From Pseudoalteromonas sp. T1lg23B (GTDB lineage Bacteria > Pseudomonadota > Gammaproteobacteria > Enterobacterales > Alteromonadaceae), in assembly GCF_002964665.1 (NCBI RefSeq), contig NZ_PQBZ01000030.1:318388-382387 (forward strand): a DNA stretch of 64,000 nucleotides, given 5' to 3'. Each line of letters opens with the position of its first letter. The first letter of the stretch is position 1. This document shows positions 1 through 10,260 of this stretch, piece by piece. The notes below the pieces were generated by a model that saw nothing but the letters and a program-made list of their open reading frames with translations, made no database searches and was not told the origin of the DNA. The translations under genes were made by a program, and so were the position numbers.

Positions 1-1
1 A

Positions 2-514
2 TTAGAATATGAATCGTTACACGATAACTTAACGGGTTTGGCAAATAGAAAATATCTGTTTAAAGAGTTATCTAGGCTAGCCGCCAAATCACAGCGCTCT
101 AACTTAGAAATCTATGTGTTGTATATTGATTTAGATGATTTTAAACCGATCAATGACAATTATGGTCATAAAGCGGGTGATATCGTCCTACAAACCGTAG
201 CGAAAAGATTGCTAGCAGAAGTTAGAAGTTACGATTTGGTTTCTCGCCTTGGTGGTGATGAGTTTGTGGTGTTGATGACTGAGCCACTTCATTTTGGGGT
301 ATTGCAGCAAGTTTGTGAAAGACTCCTTCAGACGGTCTGTATGCCAGTTGAGATAAGTGAAAATAACCGAGTTCAATGTGGTTGCAGTATTGGCGTAACG
401 GGGAATTATGCTCAGCCTTTCAGCGCTGAGGCAATTTTACATCAAGCGGATGATGCACTTTATCAGGCAAAGAATAATGGCAAAAAGCAAATCTCTTTTT
501 CGGTGTCAAAGTAG
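2..514 (+). CDS. Diguanylate cyclase, C-terminal GGDEF domain (5' end outside window)
   Basis: The reading frame is open to the left edge of the window, so this is the end of a longer protein. The visible part begins with the classic GGDEF entry HDNLTGLANR and contains the intact active-site motif RLGGDEF, so it should make cyclic di-GMP from two GTP. An RxxD inhibitory site (RSYD) lies five residues before GGDEF, so product inhibition is likely. DLDDFKPINDNYGHKAGD is the usual metal/GTP-binding stretch. A TTG codon at 38 lies inside the domain and is not the true start. The N-terminal sensor part is not visible, so the signal it answers is unknown. Confidence 0.93.
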   Translation, partial: LEYESLHDNLTGLANRKYLFKELSRLAAKSQRSNLEIYVLYIDLDDFKPINDNYGHKAGDIVLQTVAKRLLAEVRSYDLVSRLGGDEFVVLMTEPLHFGVLQQVCERLLQTVCMPVEISENNRVQCGCSIGVTGNYAQPFSAEAILHQADDALYQAKNNGKKQISFSVSK

Positions 515-593
515 AGTCAAACGGTTTTAAGACTTTGCTTTAGTCGGGCTTTGCTTTAGGATCAAACCATAAAGATTTCCTGTAGCTTAAGTT

Positions 594-1649
594 ATGGTAT
601 TGAGAATACTATTTATTTTTTGTTGGTTGTGGTCATTTCATGGTAACGCAGTAGAGGTGACAGATTTATATCAAAGCGAGCTTTATGTCACCGACAAAAG
701 CCGCGATACACGCGTCGAAGCCAGCAAAAAAGCGTTATACAACGTGATAAAAAAACTCACGGGCCGTCATGAGGGCGGAGATTCTGAGCTAATTAAACAA
801 GCAATGCGTTCTATTTCTGACTATATGCTCAAATATGAGTATTTAGACGCCGAAGATGGCACAGTCAAAATCCGTGTGAAGTTTGAGCCAACAAGAGTTG
901 AGGAGTTAGTTCGGGATGCTCAGTTACCACTTTGGGGAAACCGTAGACCACTGATCGCGATTTGGCTTGCTATTGAAGACAATTTTCGGCGCGAATTCGT
1001 AACGCAAGATAGTTACCCACAGCTAGAACGCTTAATTTATGATACCGCTTCAGAGTGGGGAGTGCCTGTCATCGTGCCACTGCTAGATCTTGATGATCTA
1101 GCCAAAGTAAGTGTTGCGGAAGTTTGGGGTAATTTCTCCGAACCAGTAGAGCTGGCATCGCAAAGATACAATGCGGAACGTGCTATTACTGCACGCATGT
1201 TCCAGCAGCGCAATAGTAGTAGCTGGCAGTTAGAGTGGCGCTACACCGATGCAGATATGTTTGAAGTGAATAAATTGGTGGGCGATAAGCAACAGATACT
1301 CATCAGGATGGTGAACGACTTTTCATCGGCGTTAGCAAAAAACTATGCCATAGACCCTAATGTTACTTTGGCGACCCAAACGACTTCTTTATTGGTCGAT
1401 AATTTGAAAACATTTGCGTCAATAGAGTTGGCAAAAAGACAGTTGGCAAGTTTAAGTACCGTGGTTGATGTGGATGTAATTTATCGTTCAGCAGATCTGG
1501 TGAGATTTGAGATAAAACATAGTTCCACGTTAGAAGATCTTGTTAAATCTTTAAATCTAGAGCAAGCATTTAGCATCTATGTTGATCCCCACGCGTTTTA
1601 TCAAATCGCAAATGCTTCGAATTTACGCTACAGCTGGGTAGGCCAGTGA
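594..1649 (+). CDS. DUF2066 domain-containing exported protein
   Basis: 351-residue protein with a cleavable-looking signal peptide (hydrophobic residues 3-18, ending HGNA). It matches by eye the DUF2066 family, which in Shewanella, Vibrio and Pseudoalteromonas relatives sits directly before hda. Its biochemical role is not known. The stop codon overlaps the ATG of hda (TGATG at 1647-1651), so the two are probably translationally coupled. No catalytic motif is apparent. Confidence 0.8.
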   Translation: MVLRILFIFCWLWSFHGNAVEVTDLYQSELYVTDKSRDTRVEASKKALYNVIKKLTGRHEGGDSELIKQAMRSISDYMLKYEYLDAEDGTVKIRVKFEPTRVEELVRDAQLPLWGNRRPLIAIWLAIEDNFRREFVTQDSYPQLERLIYDTASEWGVPVIVPLLDLDDLAKVSVAEVWGNFSEPVELASQRYNAERAITARMFQQRNSSSWQLEWRYTDADMFEVNKLVGDKQQILIRMVNDFSSALAKNYAIDPNVTLATQTTSLLVDNLKTFASIELAKRQLASLSTVVDVDVIYRSADLVRFEIKHSSTLEDLVKSLNLEQAFSIYVDPHAFYQIANASNLRYSWVGQ

Positions 1650-2356
1650 TGAACAACGAACCCATGCAAATGGCGTTGCCAGTTACGCTTCCGGATGATG
1701 AAACGTTTGAGTCTTACTTTGGTGGCGCTCAGTCTTTAGAGGTAAATCATCTAAAGGCGTCATTAAGTAATTTAGACAAAAGCTTTCAATATACTTACTT
1801 ATGCGGTTTGGCCGACTCAGGCAAATCACATTTGCTCTATGCAACGTGTATTCATGCTCAGGAAATGGGGTTATCAACGATTCTACTGAGTTTAAGAGAA
1901 GTAATAGATTTTGGCCCAGCGGTCTTAGATGGCTTGGAATCGCTGGACGTTGTGTGTATCGATGACGTGCATTTAGTCGCAGGCATTGAACATTGGGAAA
2001 AAGCCCTGTTTAACTTTTTTAATCGATTCAATGAGCCTCGTAAGTGTTTGGTTGTGACCGCAGATCTATTGCCTAACATGTTGAATATTAACCTTCCTGA
2101 TCTAGAATCTCGCTTGGCATGGGGGACGACATTTCAGATTCGCTCCATGAGCGATGATGATAAAGCCGAAGCGCTGGTTAAACGAGCAAACATGCGAGGC
2201 CTAGAACTGAGTGACGAATGTGCGCGTTTTTTACTTACTAGGTTGAGCCGTGACATGCGTGCGCTGCTAGATGTGCTAGACAAACTTGACCACGCATCAA
2301 TGGCAGCCCAACGAAAGCTGACCATTCCTTTTATTAAAACCACGCTGCGATTATGA
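1649..2356 (+). CDS. hda: DnaA regulatory inactivator Hda
   Basis: 235-residue AAA+ protein of the DnaA family, about the usual Hda size. The N-terminal QMALPV is the clamp-binding motif that docks Hda on the DNA-loaded sliding clamp. The Walker A region reads GLADSGKSHL and Walker B VVCIDDVHL; a sensor-like RLAWG follows. Together with the clamp it stimulates ATP hydrolysis by DnaA after initiation and so prevents over-replication. I chose the ATG at 1649, which overlaps the preceding stop codon; a GTG at 1646 in the same frame is the alternative. Confidence 0.92.
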   Translation: MNNEPMQMALPVTLPDDETFESYFGGAQSLEVNHLKASLSNLDKSFQYTYLCGLADSGKSHLLYATCIHAQEMGLSTILLSLREVIDFGPAVLDGLESLDVVCIDDVHLVAGIEHWEKALFNFFNRFNEPRKCLVVTADLLPNMLNINLPDLESRLAWGTTFQIRSMSDDDKAEALVKRANMRGLELSDECARFLLTRLSRDMRALLDVLDKLDHASMAAQRKLTIPFIKTTLRL

Positions 2357-2372
2357 TGAATTTGCAGGTAAA

Positions 2373-3518
<1,146 letters not shown>

Positions 3519-3534
3519 GAGCGAAGTTAACAAT

Positions 3535-5922
3535 ATGAAATTTAGTGAAAAGTGGTTACGCGAGTGGGTTAATCCAGCCATTGATACTGAGACTCTATCT
3601 GAACAGCTATCTATGGCAGGTTTAGAAGTAGATGGATTAGATGCCGTAGCAGGTGACTTCTCTGGCGTGGTAATCGGTGAAGTGGTTGAGTGTGGTCAAC
3701 ACCCAGATGCAGACAAATTGCGTGTTACCAAAGTGAATGTTGGCGAAGATGAATTGCTGGATATCGTTTGTGGTGCAGCAAACTGTCGAACCGGACTTAA
3801 AGTCGCAGTAGCCAAAGTTGGTGCAGTACTGCCAGGTGACTTTAAAATTAAAAAGGCTAAGCTACGCGGTCAACCTTCGCACGGAATGCTATGTGCGTTT
3901 GAAGAGCTTGGTATGGCTGAAAGCTCTGACGGTATTTTGGAGCTACCGAGTGATGCGCCAATTGGTCAATGTATCCGTGAATATTTTTCGTTAGACGATG
4001 TAACGATTGATGTTGATCTGACTGCTAACCGCAGTGACTGTTTAGGTATCAAAGGCTTAGCACGTGAAGTAGGGGTACTTAACTCTCTTGATGTTACTCC
4101 TGTAGAAATCACAGCAGTGCAGCCGACAATTGACGATAAAATCAGTATTGAACTGGTTAACAGTGCTTCATGTCCGCGCTATTTAGGTCGTATCATCAAA
4201 GGTATTAACCTTGACGCAACCACACCACTTTGGATGGTTGAAAAGTTACGTCGCTCAGGCGTACGTTCAATAGACCCAGTTGTTGACGTAACCAACTATG
4301 TGTTGCTTGAGCTGGGTCACCCAATGCATGCATTTGATTTGAATGCGATTGAAGGTGGCATTAAGGTACGTAACGCCAATGAAGGAGAGGAATTAGTACT
4401 ACTTGACGGAAACACTGCGAAGCTCAATCCGACCACATTATTAATTGCCGATGACAAAAAAGCACTCGCAATGGCTGGGATTTTTGGTGGTGAAGCGTCG
4501 GGTGTTACATCAAACACTCAAGACATTCTTCTTGAAAGCGCATTTTTCGCGCCTTTGGCAATTGCTGGTCAAGCACGTAGCTATGGTTTGCACACTGATG
4601 CATCTCACCGCTATGAGCGTGGTGTTGACTACAAGCTGCAGCGTGATGCGATGGAGCGTGCGACAGCATTACTCTTAGAAATCGTTGGTGGTCAGGCAGG
4701 TCCTGTTGTTGAAGCAGTATCAGAAGCTGATTTACCTAAAGAAAAGTCAGTGACTTTACGCCGTGCTCGTCTAGATAAAGTGATCGGTTATCATATTGAA
4801 GACGCCAAAGTAACCGATATTCTTACGCGCCTTGGTCTGAGTGTGAGCTTTGCAGAAGATATGTGGCAGGCTCAAGTGCCTAGTTATCGTTTTGATATCA
4901 GTATCGAAGAAGATCTGATTGAAGAAGTTGCACGTGTTTTTGGTTACAACAATATTCCAAATGTTGCGCCAAAGGCTGCCTTAAAGATGACGAACCACAA
5001 TGAGGCTGATGTGTCGGTATCACGTATGCGCAACGAACTGGTTGCACGTGGTTACCAAGAAGCTATCACTTATAGTTTCGTAGAGCCCAAAGCGCAAAAG
5101 TTATTACACCCAGAATCGGACGCATTGATACTGCCGCACCCAATTTCCGTGGAAATGTCAGCGATGCGTGTAAGCTTGATGACAGGGTTAATTAATGCCG
5201 TGGTGTACAACCAAAACCGCCAGCAATCACGTATTCGTTTATTTGAGCATGGTCTTAAATTCTTAAAAGATGAGTCAGCGGAGAACGGTGTTGCCCAAGT
5301 TGCTGTTTTAGGTGGTATTGTTTATGGTAATACCCACAATGAGCACTGGTCAGTCGCATCGCGTCCAGCAGACTTTTTCGATGTTAAAGGGGACGTTGAA
5401 GCCCTACTTGCGTTGACTAATGATAGCGCGCGTTTTAGCTTCAAAGCTGAGCCGTGTGATGGGTTGCACCCAGGTCAGTCTGCGGCAATTTATTTTGATG
5501 ATACAAAAGTTGGCTTTATTGGCGCTATTCATCCACAATTACAAAAGTCTCTAGGTTTGAATAGCACGGCCTATGTGTTTGAAGTTGAAGTGGATGCATT
5601 GAGTACACGTAAGTTGCCAGAAGCAGTAAGTGTGTCTAAATTTCCATCAAATCGAAGAGATATCGCTATTTTAGTTGCAGATGATGTAAAAATAGGCGAT
5701 ATTTTAGATAGCATTGAGAAAGTTGGCGGAAATCAATTAGTTGACCTAAACTTATTCGATGTGTATAAGGGCAAAGGTATTGAGCCAGATTTTAAGAGTT
5801 TGGCGATTGCTCTTACACTACAAGCGGTTGATAGAACACTCGAAGAGAAAGACATCAATCAAGTTGTAGACAACGTGGTGGCCGAACTGGCCAAACAATT
5901 TAATGCATCGTTGAGGGACTAG
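3535..5922 (+). CDS. pheT: Phenylalanine-tRNA ligase beta subunit
   Basis: 795 residues, the same length as the E. coli subunit. Domains run in the expected order: an N-terminal EMAP/OB-type tRNA-binding domain (about residues 40-150), B3/B4 editing domain (about 210-400, with the conserved HPMHAFD), B5 domain, catalytic-like core, and the C-terminal ferredoxin-fold anticodon-binding domain (from about 700, starting [14 protein letters not shown]). It edits mis-charged Tyr-tRNA-Phe and completes the tetramer with PheS. The gene ends 2 bp before ihfA. Confidence 0.98.
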   Translation: MKFSEKWLREWVNPAIDTETLSEQLSMAGLEVDGLDAVAGDFSGVVIGEVVECGQHPDADKLRVTKVNVGEDELLDIVCGAANCRTGLKVAVAKVGAVLPGDFKIKKAKLRGQPSHGMLCAFEELGMAESSDGILELPSDAPIGQCIREYFSLDDVTIDVDLTANRSDCLGIKGLAREVGVLNSLDVTPVEITAVQPTIDDKISIELVNSASCPRYLGRIIKGINLDATTPLWMVEKLRRSGVRSIDPVVDVTNYVLLELGHPMHAFDLNAIEGGIKVRNANEGEELVLLDGNTAKLNPTTLLIADDKKALAMAGIFGGEASGVTSNTQDILLESAFFAPLAIAGQARSYGLHTDASHRYERGVDYKLQRDAMERATALLLEIVGGQAGPVVEAVSEADLPKEKSVTLRRARLDKVIGYHIEDAKVTDILTRLGLSVSFAEDMWQAQVPSYRFDISIEEDLIEEVARVFGYNNIPNVAPKAALKMTNHNEADVSVSRMRNELVARGYQEAITYSFVEPKAQKLLHPESDALILPHPISVEMSAMRVSLMTGLINAVVYNQNRQQSRIRLFEHGLKFLKDESAENGVAQVAVLGGIVYGNTHNEHWSVASRPADFFDVKGDVEALLALTNDSARFSFKAEPCDGLHPGQSAAIYFDDTKVGFIGAIHPQLQKSLGLNSTAYVFEVEVDALSTRKLPEAVSVSKFPSNRRDIAILVADDVKIGDILDSIEKVGGNQLVDLNLFDVYKGKGIEPDFKSLAIALTLQAVDRTLEEKDINQVVDNVVAELAKQFNASLRD

Positions 5923-5924
5923 AT

Positions 5925-6224
5925 ATGGCGCTTACTAAAGCCGACATAGCTGAACACCTATTTGAAAAATTGGGGATAAATAAAAAGGATGCCAAAGACT
6001 TAGTTGAAGCGTTTTTTGAAGAAATCCGCTCAGCGCTTGAAAAAGGAGAGCAGGTTAAGCTCTCTGGATTTGGTAACTTTGATCTCCGTGACAAAAAAGA
6101 GAGACCGGGTCGAAACCCTAAAACAGGTGAAGACATTCCAATCTCTGCGCGTCGCGTAGTAACTTTCCGTCCAGGCCAAAAACTGAAGACTCGCGTCGAA
6201 GTTGGTACTAGTAAAGAAAGTTGA
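5925..6224 (+). CDS. ihfA: Integration host factor subunit alpha
   Basis: 99 residues, identical in length to E. coli IhfA. It forms a heterodimer with IhfB, binds the minor groove and bends DNA sharply, helping replication, recombination and sigma-54 transcription. The DNA-wrapping beta arm with its proline tip is seen as [12 protein letters not shown] near residue 63, followed by [14 protein letters not shown]. Position directly after pheT is the canonical arrangement and separates it from the paralogues ihfB and hup. Confidence 0.97.
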   Translation: MALTKADIAEHLFEKLGINKKDAKDLVEAFFEEIRSALEKGEQVKLSGFGNFDLRDKKERPGRNPKTGEDIPISARRVVTFRPGQKLKTRVEVGTSKES

Positions 6225-6251
6225 TATTTTTTAAAAGTTGAAGCTATTCCT

Positions 6252-6285
6252 AAGGCCTTGAGTTCACGCTCGAGGCCTTTTGTTT
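6252..6285 (+). terminator. Intrinsic terminator after ihfA
   Basis: An 11-bp stem with one G-T pair (AAGGCCTTGAG at 6252-6262, CTCGAGGCCTT at 6269-6279) is followed by TTTGTTTT. It closes the pheS-pheT-ihfA unit. Confidence 0.85.
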
Positions 6286-6354
6286 TGTCATAAAAAAGTC
6301 ATAAACCTTCACTAAACTGTCACCTTTCATATATGGCAGGCTGAGGTTTGAATC

Positions 6355-7968
6355 ATGCCAAGGGCACGTTTTATTGCAAAGCAGTTAAAAAATATTGTGT
6401 TTGCTTGGTTGGCTTGCAGTATTGTGTTTGGAATATTGCTCGGTGTATTTTACATACAGCATCGAGATGCCGAGCAGTTGCATATTCAAAGTATTGCCCA
6501 AAAGGTTCACTTCGAACTGAATACTCAACTTAAAGAAATCGATACATTTTTGCGTCAGGCGGAATCGCTTGATGTTACTTGTCCGCAAGAAACATTGTTT
6601 CGTCTAAGGCAACAGGTATTTAAAAACCCTGCAATGAGTGAGATTGGCATTGTTAACCAAAAAGGCCAATTGTTGTGTAACACCTATGGTGTGCTTAATC
6701 CGCCCATTCAGACAACTGAGCCCGTAAAAAGCGATGGGCTTCGTTACCATGGCCCAATCATCAGTGAATATATGGAAATGTCAGCCTTTGTATTGGCTAG
6801 AACGAGACAAGATGGCTATGAAGTCAATGTACTGTTACCGAGCGATTGGCTGCGCCATACGCTTGATTTAAAGCAATATTCACAACTCGATTTTATTGCT
6901 CTGGTGGACAGTGAAACAGGGGTGCCTATTTTATTACAGGGCCACTATAGTTTACCGCTGCATCAATCACTATTTCCTATTGGGCATCCGTTACAGGCAC
7001 ATGGTAAGTTTGATGATGGGAACAGTAAATACCTGTTTGCCAAGCCTCTTGACTCTCTTTCTAGGCTTTCCGTGGTTGCTTCAAGCAATAGCAGTCCAAT
7101 TTTGACTATCCAATCAACTCGTTTTATCGTGCTCTTGGTTGTATACGTGGCTGTTTGGGGGTTGCTTAGCTATCTTCTTTACTTCATTGAAAAACGGCAA
7201 TTGAGTTTGAAATTCCAATTGAAACACGCGATCGCTCAGCGTCAGCTATTCAATGTTTATCAGCCGCTTATAGATGCAAAAACGCAAAAAATGGTCGGTG
7301 TAGAAGTGCTTATTCGCTGGCAACATCCAAGTGAAGGTGAGTTGGGACCTGCTTATTTTATTCCAGAAGCCGAAAGAAGTGGTGCAATCGTTGAAATTTC
7401 CATTGCTCAAGTAAACAATGCAGTTGAGGAACTGGCCCCGTTGCTGGCGTTGAACCCACAGCTTAAGGTCTCATTTAATGTCAATGGTCAGTTATTGAGT
7501 TGCGCTGCTTACTTAGCCACTTTGGAGCAGGCGAAGCAGCATATTCGTTCATTAACAATAGAGCTAACCGAGCGAGATGTACTATCTCAGGCGCAAGTTA
7601 AACACACGCTAGAGCAGCTAGTTGTGCAGGGCATTGAAGTAGCTGTTGATGACTTCGGAACAGGGTATAGTGGCTTGCAATATTTACAGAGCTTTCCAAT
7701 TGATTTATTAAAAATAGATCAAAGCTTTGTGGCTTCTATTGGACTAGATAACTTGCAATCTCCGGTCCTTAATGCGGTGATAGAGATGGCAACCAAACTG
7801 AATAAAAAGTTGATAGCAGAGGGTGTTGAAACAGCTTATCAGGCAGACTATTTACTCAAGCAGGGAGTGGAAGTACATCAGGGTTGGTTGTACGCTAAAG
7901 CATTGGCTATTGAAGCGTTGATTGCGATGGTAAAAAGGGAGTCATCAACACTCCCTTTATACGCTTAA
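6355..7968 (+). CDS. Cyclic di-GMP phosphodiesterase, CSS-motif plus EAL
   Basis: 537 residues. An N-terminal membrane helix (about residues 13-35), a periplasmic CSS-motif sensor region with spaced cysteines (DVTCPQ and LLCNTYG), a second helix (about 257-278), and a cytoplasmic EAL domain. The EAL signature is EVLIRW, a common active variant. The metal and catalytic residues are all there: ELTERD, DDFGTGYSGLQYL, KIDQSF and AEGVE. It should hydrolyse c-di-GMP to pGpG. In characterised CSS-EAL proteins the periplasmic cysteines respond to redox state; that is family knowledge. No GGDEF domain is fused. A start at 6348 would be in another frame. Confidence 0.92.
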   Translation: MPRARFIAKQLKNIVFAWLACSIVFGILLGVFYIQHRDAEQLHIQSIAQKVHFELNTQLKEIDTFLRQAESLDVTCPQETLFRLRQQVFKNPAMSEIGIVNQKGQLLCNTYGVLNPPIQTTEPVKSDGLRYHGPIISEYMEMSAFVLARTRQDGYEVNVLLPSDWLRHTLDLKQYSQLDFIALVDSETGVPILLQGHYSLPLHQSLFPIGHPLQAHGKFDDGNSKYLFAKPLDSLSRLSVVASSNSSPILTIQSTRFIVLLVVYVAVWGLLSYLLYFIEKRQLSLKFQLKHAIAQRQLFNVYQPLIDAKTQKMVGVEVLIRWQHPSEGELGPAYFIPEAERSGAIVEISIAQVNNAVEELAPLLALNPQLKVSFNVNGQLLSCAAYLATLEQAKQHIRSLTIELTERDVLSQAQVKHTLEQLVVQGIEVAVDDFGTGYSGLQYLQSFPIDLLKIDQSFVASIGLDNLQSPVLNAVIEMATKLNKKLIAEGVETAYQADYLLKQGVEVHQGWLYAKALAIEALIAMVKRESSTLPLYA

Positions 7969-7986
7969 TTGTGATGGTTTTAGCAA

Positions 7987-9605
7987 TTATAGCGCAGCAA
8001 AGTAGCAGCCATAGCTAGGCATGGTTAGGGTACCCGCATCAAGCGTGCAGTTGTGATGCTGCAACTCGGTGTGTTCAGAGCGGATCTCGTCACCTAATTT
8101 CAAGGTTTGCGGTTCGCCGCTTAGGTTAAATATGCACAATATACGCTGCTGCTCATAGTGGCGATAAAAAGCCAAGATTGGCTCAGGTGTGTCAATAAAC
8201 TCAATGTCACCATATTGTAAGGCGGGCATTGTTTTGCGCCAAGCCATAAAATGTTGAAAGCGTTTTAACACGGAATCTTCTGCTTGTAGCTGAACATCAA
8301 CCGCAAGCGCTTGATGTTGCTGTTCAACGGGTAGCCAAGCAGCCTGTGTGCTAAATCCAGCATAGGGTTGCTCTAACTGCCATGGCATCGGTGTCCTGCA
8401 GCCATCACGACCTTTAAAGTTGGGCCAAAAGGTTATGCCATATGGGTCTTGTAGGTCCTCAAACGCAACCTGTGCTTCACCTAAACCTAACTCTTCACCT
8501 TGATACATACATACACTGCCACGCAGTGAACCAAGCAGAGCTGTTAACATACTGACTTGTTTAGGGTCGGTATTACCTGTTGGATTCCAGCGACTGGCAA
8601 CGCGTTCCACGTCATGGTTGCTAAACGCCCAGCATGGCCAGCCTTGCGTCATTACGGACTCTAGGGTACTCACTGTCTCACGAATATACTGTGCGCTGTA
8701 GTCTTTGGTGAGTAATTCAAAACTATAACCCATATGCAACTTATCACCGTCAGCGGTGTATTCTGCCATGGTTTGTAGTGAATCTTCTGATGAGATCTCA
8801 CCTAAGCTCACGGTGCCGGGATAGCGGTCTAACAAGCTACGGATCTCTTGCATAAATGACAGATTTTCCGGCTGTGTATTGTTGTAGTAATGGTATTGAA
8901 ACGCGTAAGGGTTATCTTCACTAAAGCCACGTCCTTGACGAAGTTCTTTAGGTTTTGCAGGGTTATCACGCAATTGTGCATCGTGATAACAGAAATTGAT
9001 CGCATCCAACCGAAAGCCATCAACGCCTTTTTTCAGCCAAAACTCTACATTATCCAAAACGGCTTTACGCACGTCTGGGTTGTGAAAGTTCAAATCAGGC
9101 TGTTCAGTTAAAAAGTTGTGTAAGTAATACTGACAACGTCTTGGTTCCCACTGCCAAGCTGTGCCACCAAAGATAGATAGCCAGTTATTTGGTGCGCTGC
9201 CATTGGCTTGGCGTCGGCCCAAACATACCAATCAGCCTTATCGTTGTGAGTATTTTCACGGCTTTCAATAAACCATTGGTGCTCATTAGACGTGTGGCTA
9301 AGTACCTGATCAATAATTATCTTAATGTCGCGCTGGTGTGCTTGTGCTATTAAAGTATCAAAATCATCCAGATTGCCAAACATAGGGTCAATATCGCGAT
9401 AGTCGCTAATATCATAGCCAAAGTCTTTCATAGGAGACTTAAAGAACGGTGAGATCCAGATAGCATCTACGCCAAGTGACTTTATATAATCTAATCGATT
9501 TATGATCCCTGGCAAATCGCCAATACCATCGCCATTTGTATCTTGAAAACTGCGAGGGTAGATCTGATAGATAACCGCACCTTTCCACCATTGCTGTTGA
9601 GCCAT
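7987..9605 (-). pseudogene. GH13 alpha-glucosidase, interrupted by one-base frameshift
   Basis: Two overlapping minus-strand frames together make one GH13 enzyme. The first (from 9605) starts MAQQQWWKGAVIYQIYPRSF and carries the first GH13 region (DQVLSHTS). It runs to about residue 134, then goes out of frame after the peptide WYVWADAKP. The second frame resumes with NGSAPNNWLSIFGG and holds the nucleophile (GFRLDAINF), acid/base (SLGEISSED) and transition-state residue (FSNHDVERV). Inserting one T on the plus strand at 9202-9204 restores a 539-residue protein, normal for oligo-alpha-glucosidases of marine gammaproteobacteria. It would release glucose from maltodextrins in the cytoplasm. It may be a real inactivation or a sequencing error. 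The gene diverges from the TonB receptor. Confidence 0.9.
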
Positions 9606-9691
9606 GTATATTCTCCAAGTTTCTGCTCAATACTGCCATTTATGAAGGAAGTTTTGTAAATCGAACCAACACAAGGGCATTAATGGCAAAA

Positions 9692-9739
9692 AGCATACGT
9701 TATCGCCCAAATACTGTAAAAAGGTTGCATACGTATGCA
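9692..9739 (-). promoter_or_regulatory. Promoter and maltodextrin-type operator for the alpha-glucosidase
   Basis: On the minus strand TTTACA (9720-9715), a 17-bp spacer and TATGCT (9697-9692) form a good sigma-70 promoter. A perfect 14-bp palindrome TGCATACGTATGCA lies at 9726-9739 just upstream of the -35. A half-site match, GCATACGT at 9693-9700, overlaps the -10. The same palindrome recurs at 10106 and 16534. Central CG and this size fit LacI-family operators; which regulator binds is not shown. Confidence 0.7.
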
Positions 9740-10093
9740 TCATAAATACCGAAATTGGAGGCAAAAATTGAACGTGGAAAAGTTAAGATGGTTGCTGTAA
9801 GAAAAGTTTACCAATTATGTCTTAATCGGGTAGGTTGGCTGCTTTTATCAAAGAATGAGGGTTGATAGAGTGGCCTGAAATGGTAAGACCAATTTATCAT
9901 TGTGGAAAGGGGAATAGATAACACACACTAATGCTATTACTTTTTTATGACAAAAAAAAGAAATCAGGTTAAGTTTGCAGCAAAAAAGCGCTATATATTT
10001 GTGATCAGAAAATTTATCTTTCAAATATATTAATGTCTTTTAAAACATAATGTTAATCTTGTTTCGTGTGAAATAAATGTAAACTTAGTGAAG

Positions 10094-10123
10094 TTGACTA
10101 TAGTTTGAATACGTATGCATAAA
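10094..10123 (+). promoter_or_regulatory. Promoter with embedded operator for the TonB receptor
   Basis: TTGACT at 10094-10099 is a near-perfect -35. The palindrome TGAATACGTATGCA at 10106-10119 fills most of the spacer, and a -10-like CATAAA lies at 10118-10123 (18-bp spacing). An operator between -35 and -10 implies repression, relieved by sugar if the binder is a LacI-family protein. Confidence 0.65.
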
Positions 10124-10260
10124 GTTGTTTATAAAATTAGCTCAGCGCTAATATGCATCCTGACAACAAAAGTAGCTGAACATCGATGCGCTTGTTATCC
10201 AAGCAGGCAGAAAAGAAAAAAGATGGTTCGGTATAAATTGGGTAATTGGGATAAAACACT

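Larger units (their letters stand above)
9606..10260. promoter_or_regulatory. 655-bp divergent control region of the starch locus
   Basis: There is no credible gene here. The region is AT-rich and separates the divergent alpha-glucosidase and TonB receptor genes. It contains the palindromic operators at 9726-9739 and 10106-10119 and a promoter on each strand. The stretch 9780-10080 shows nothing I can name. Confidence 0.7.
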
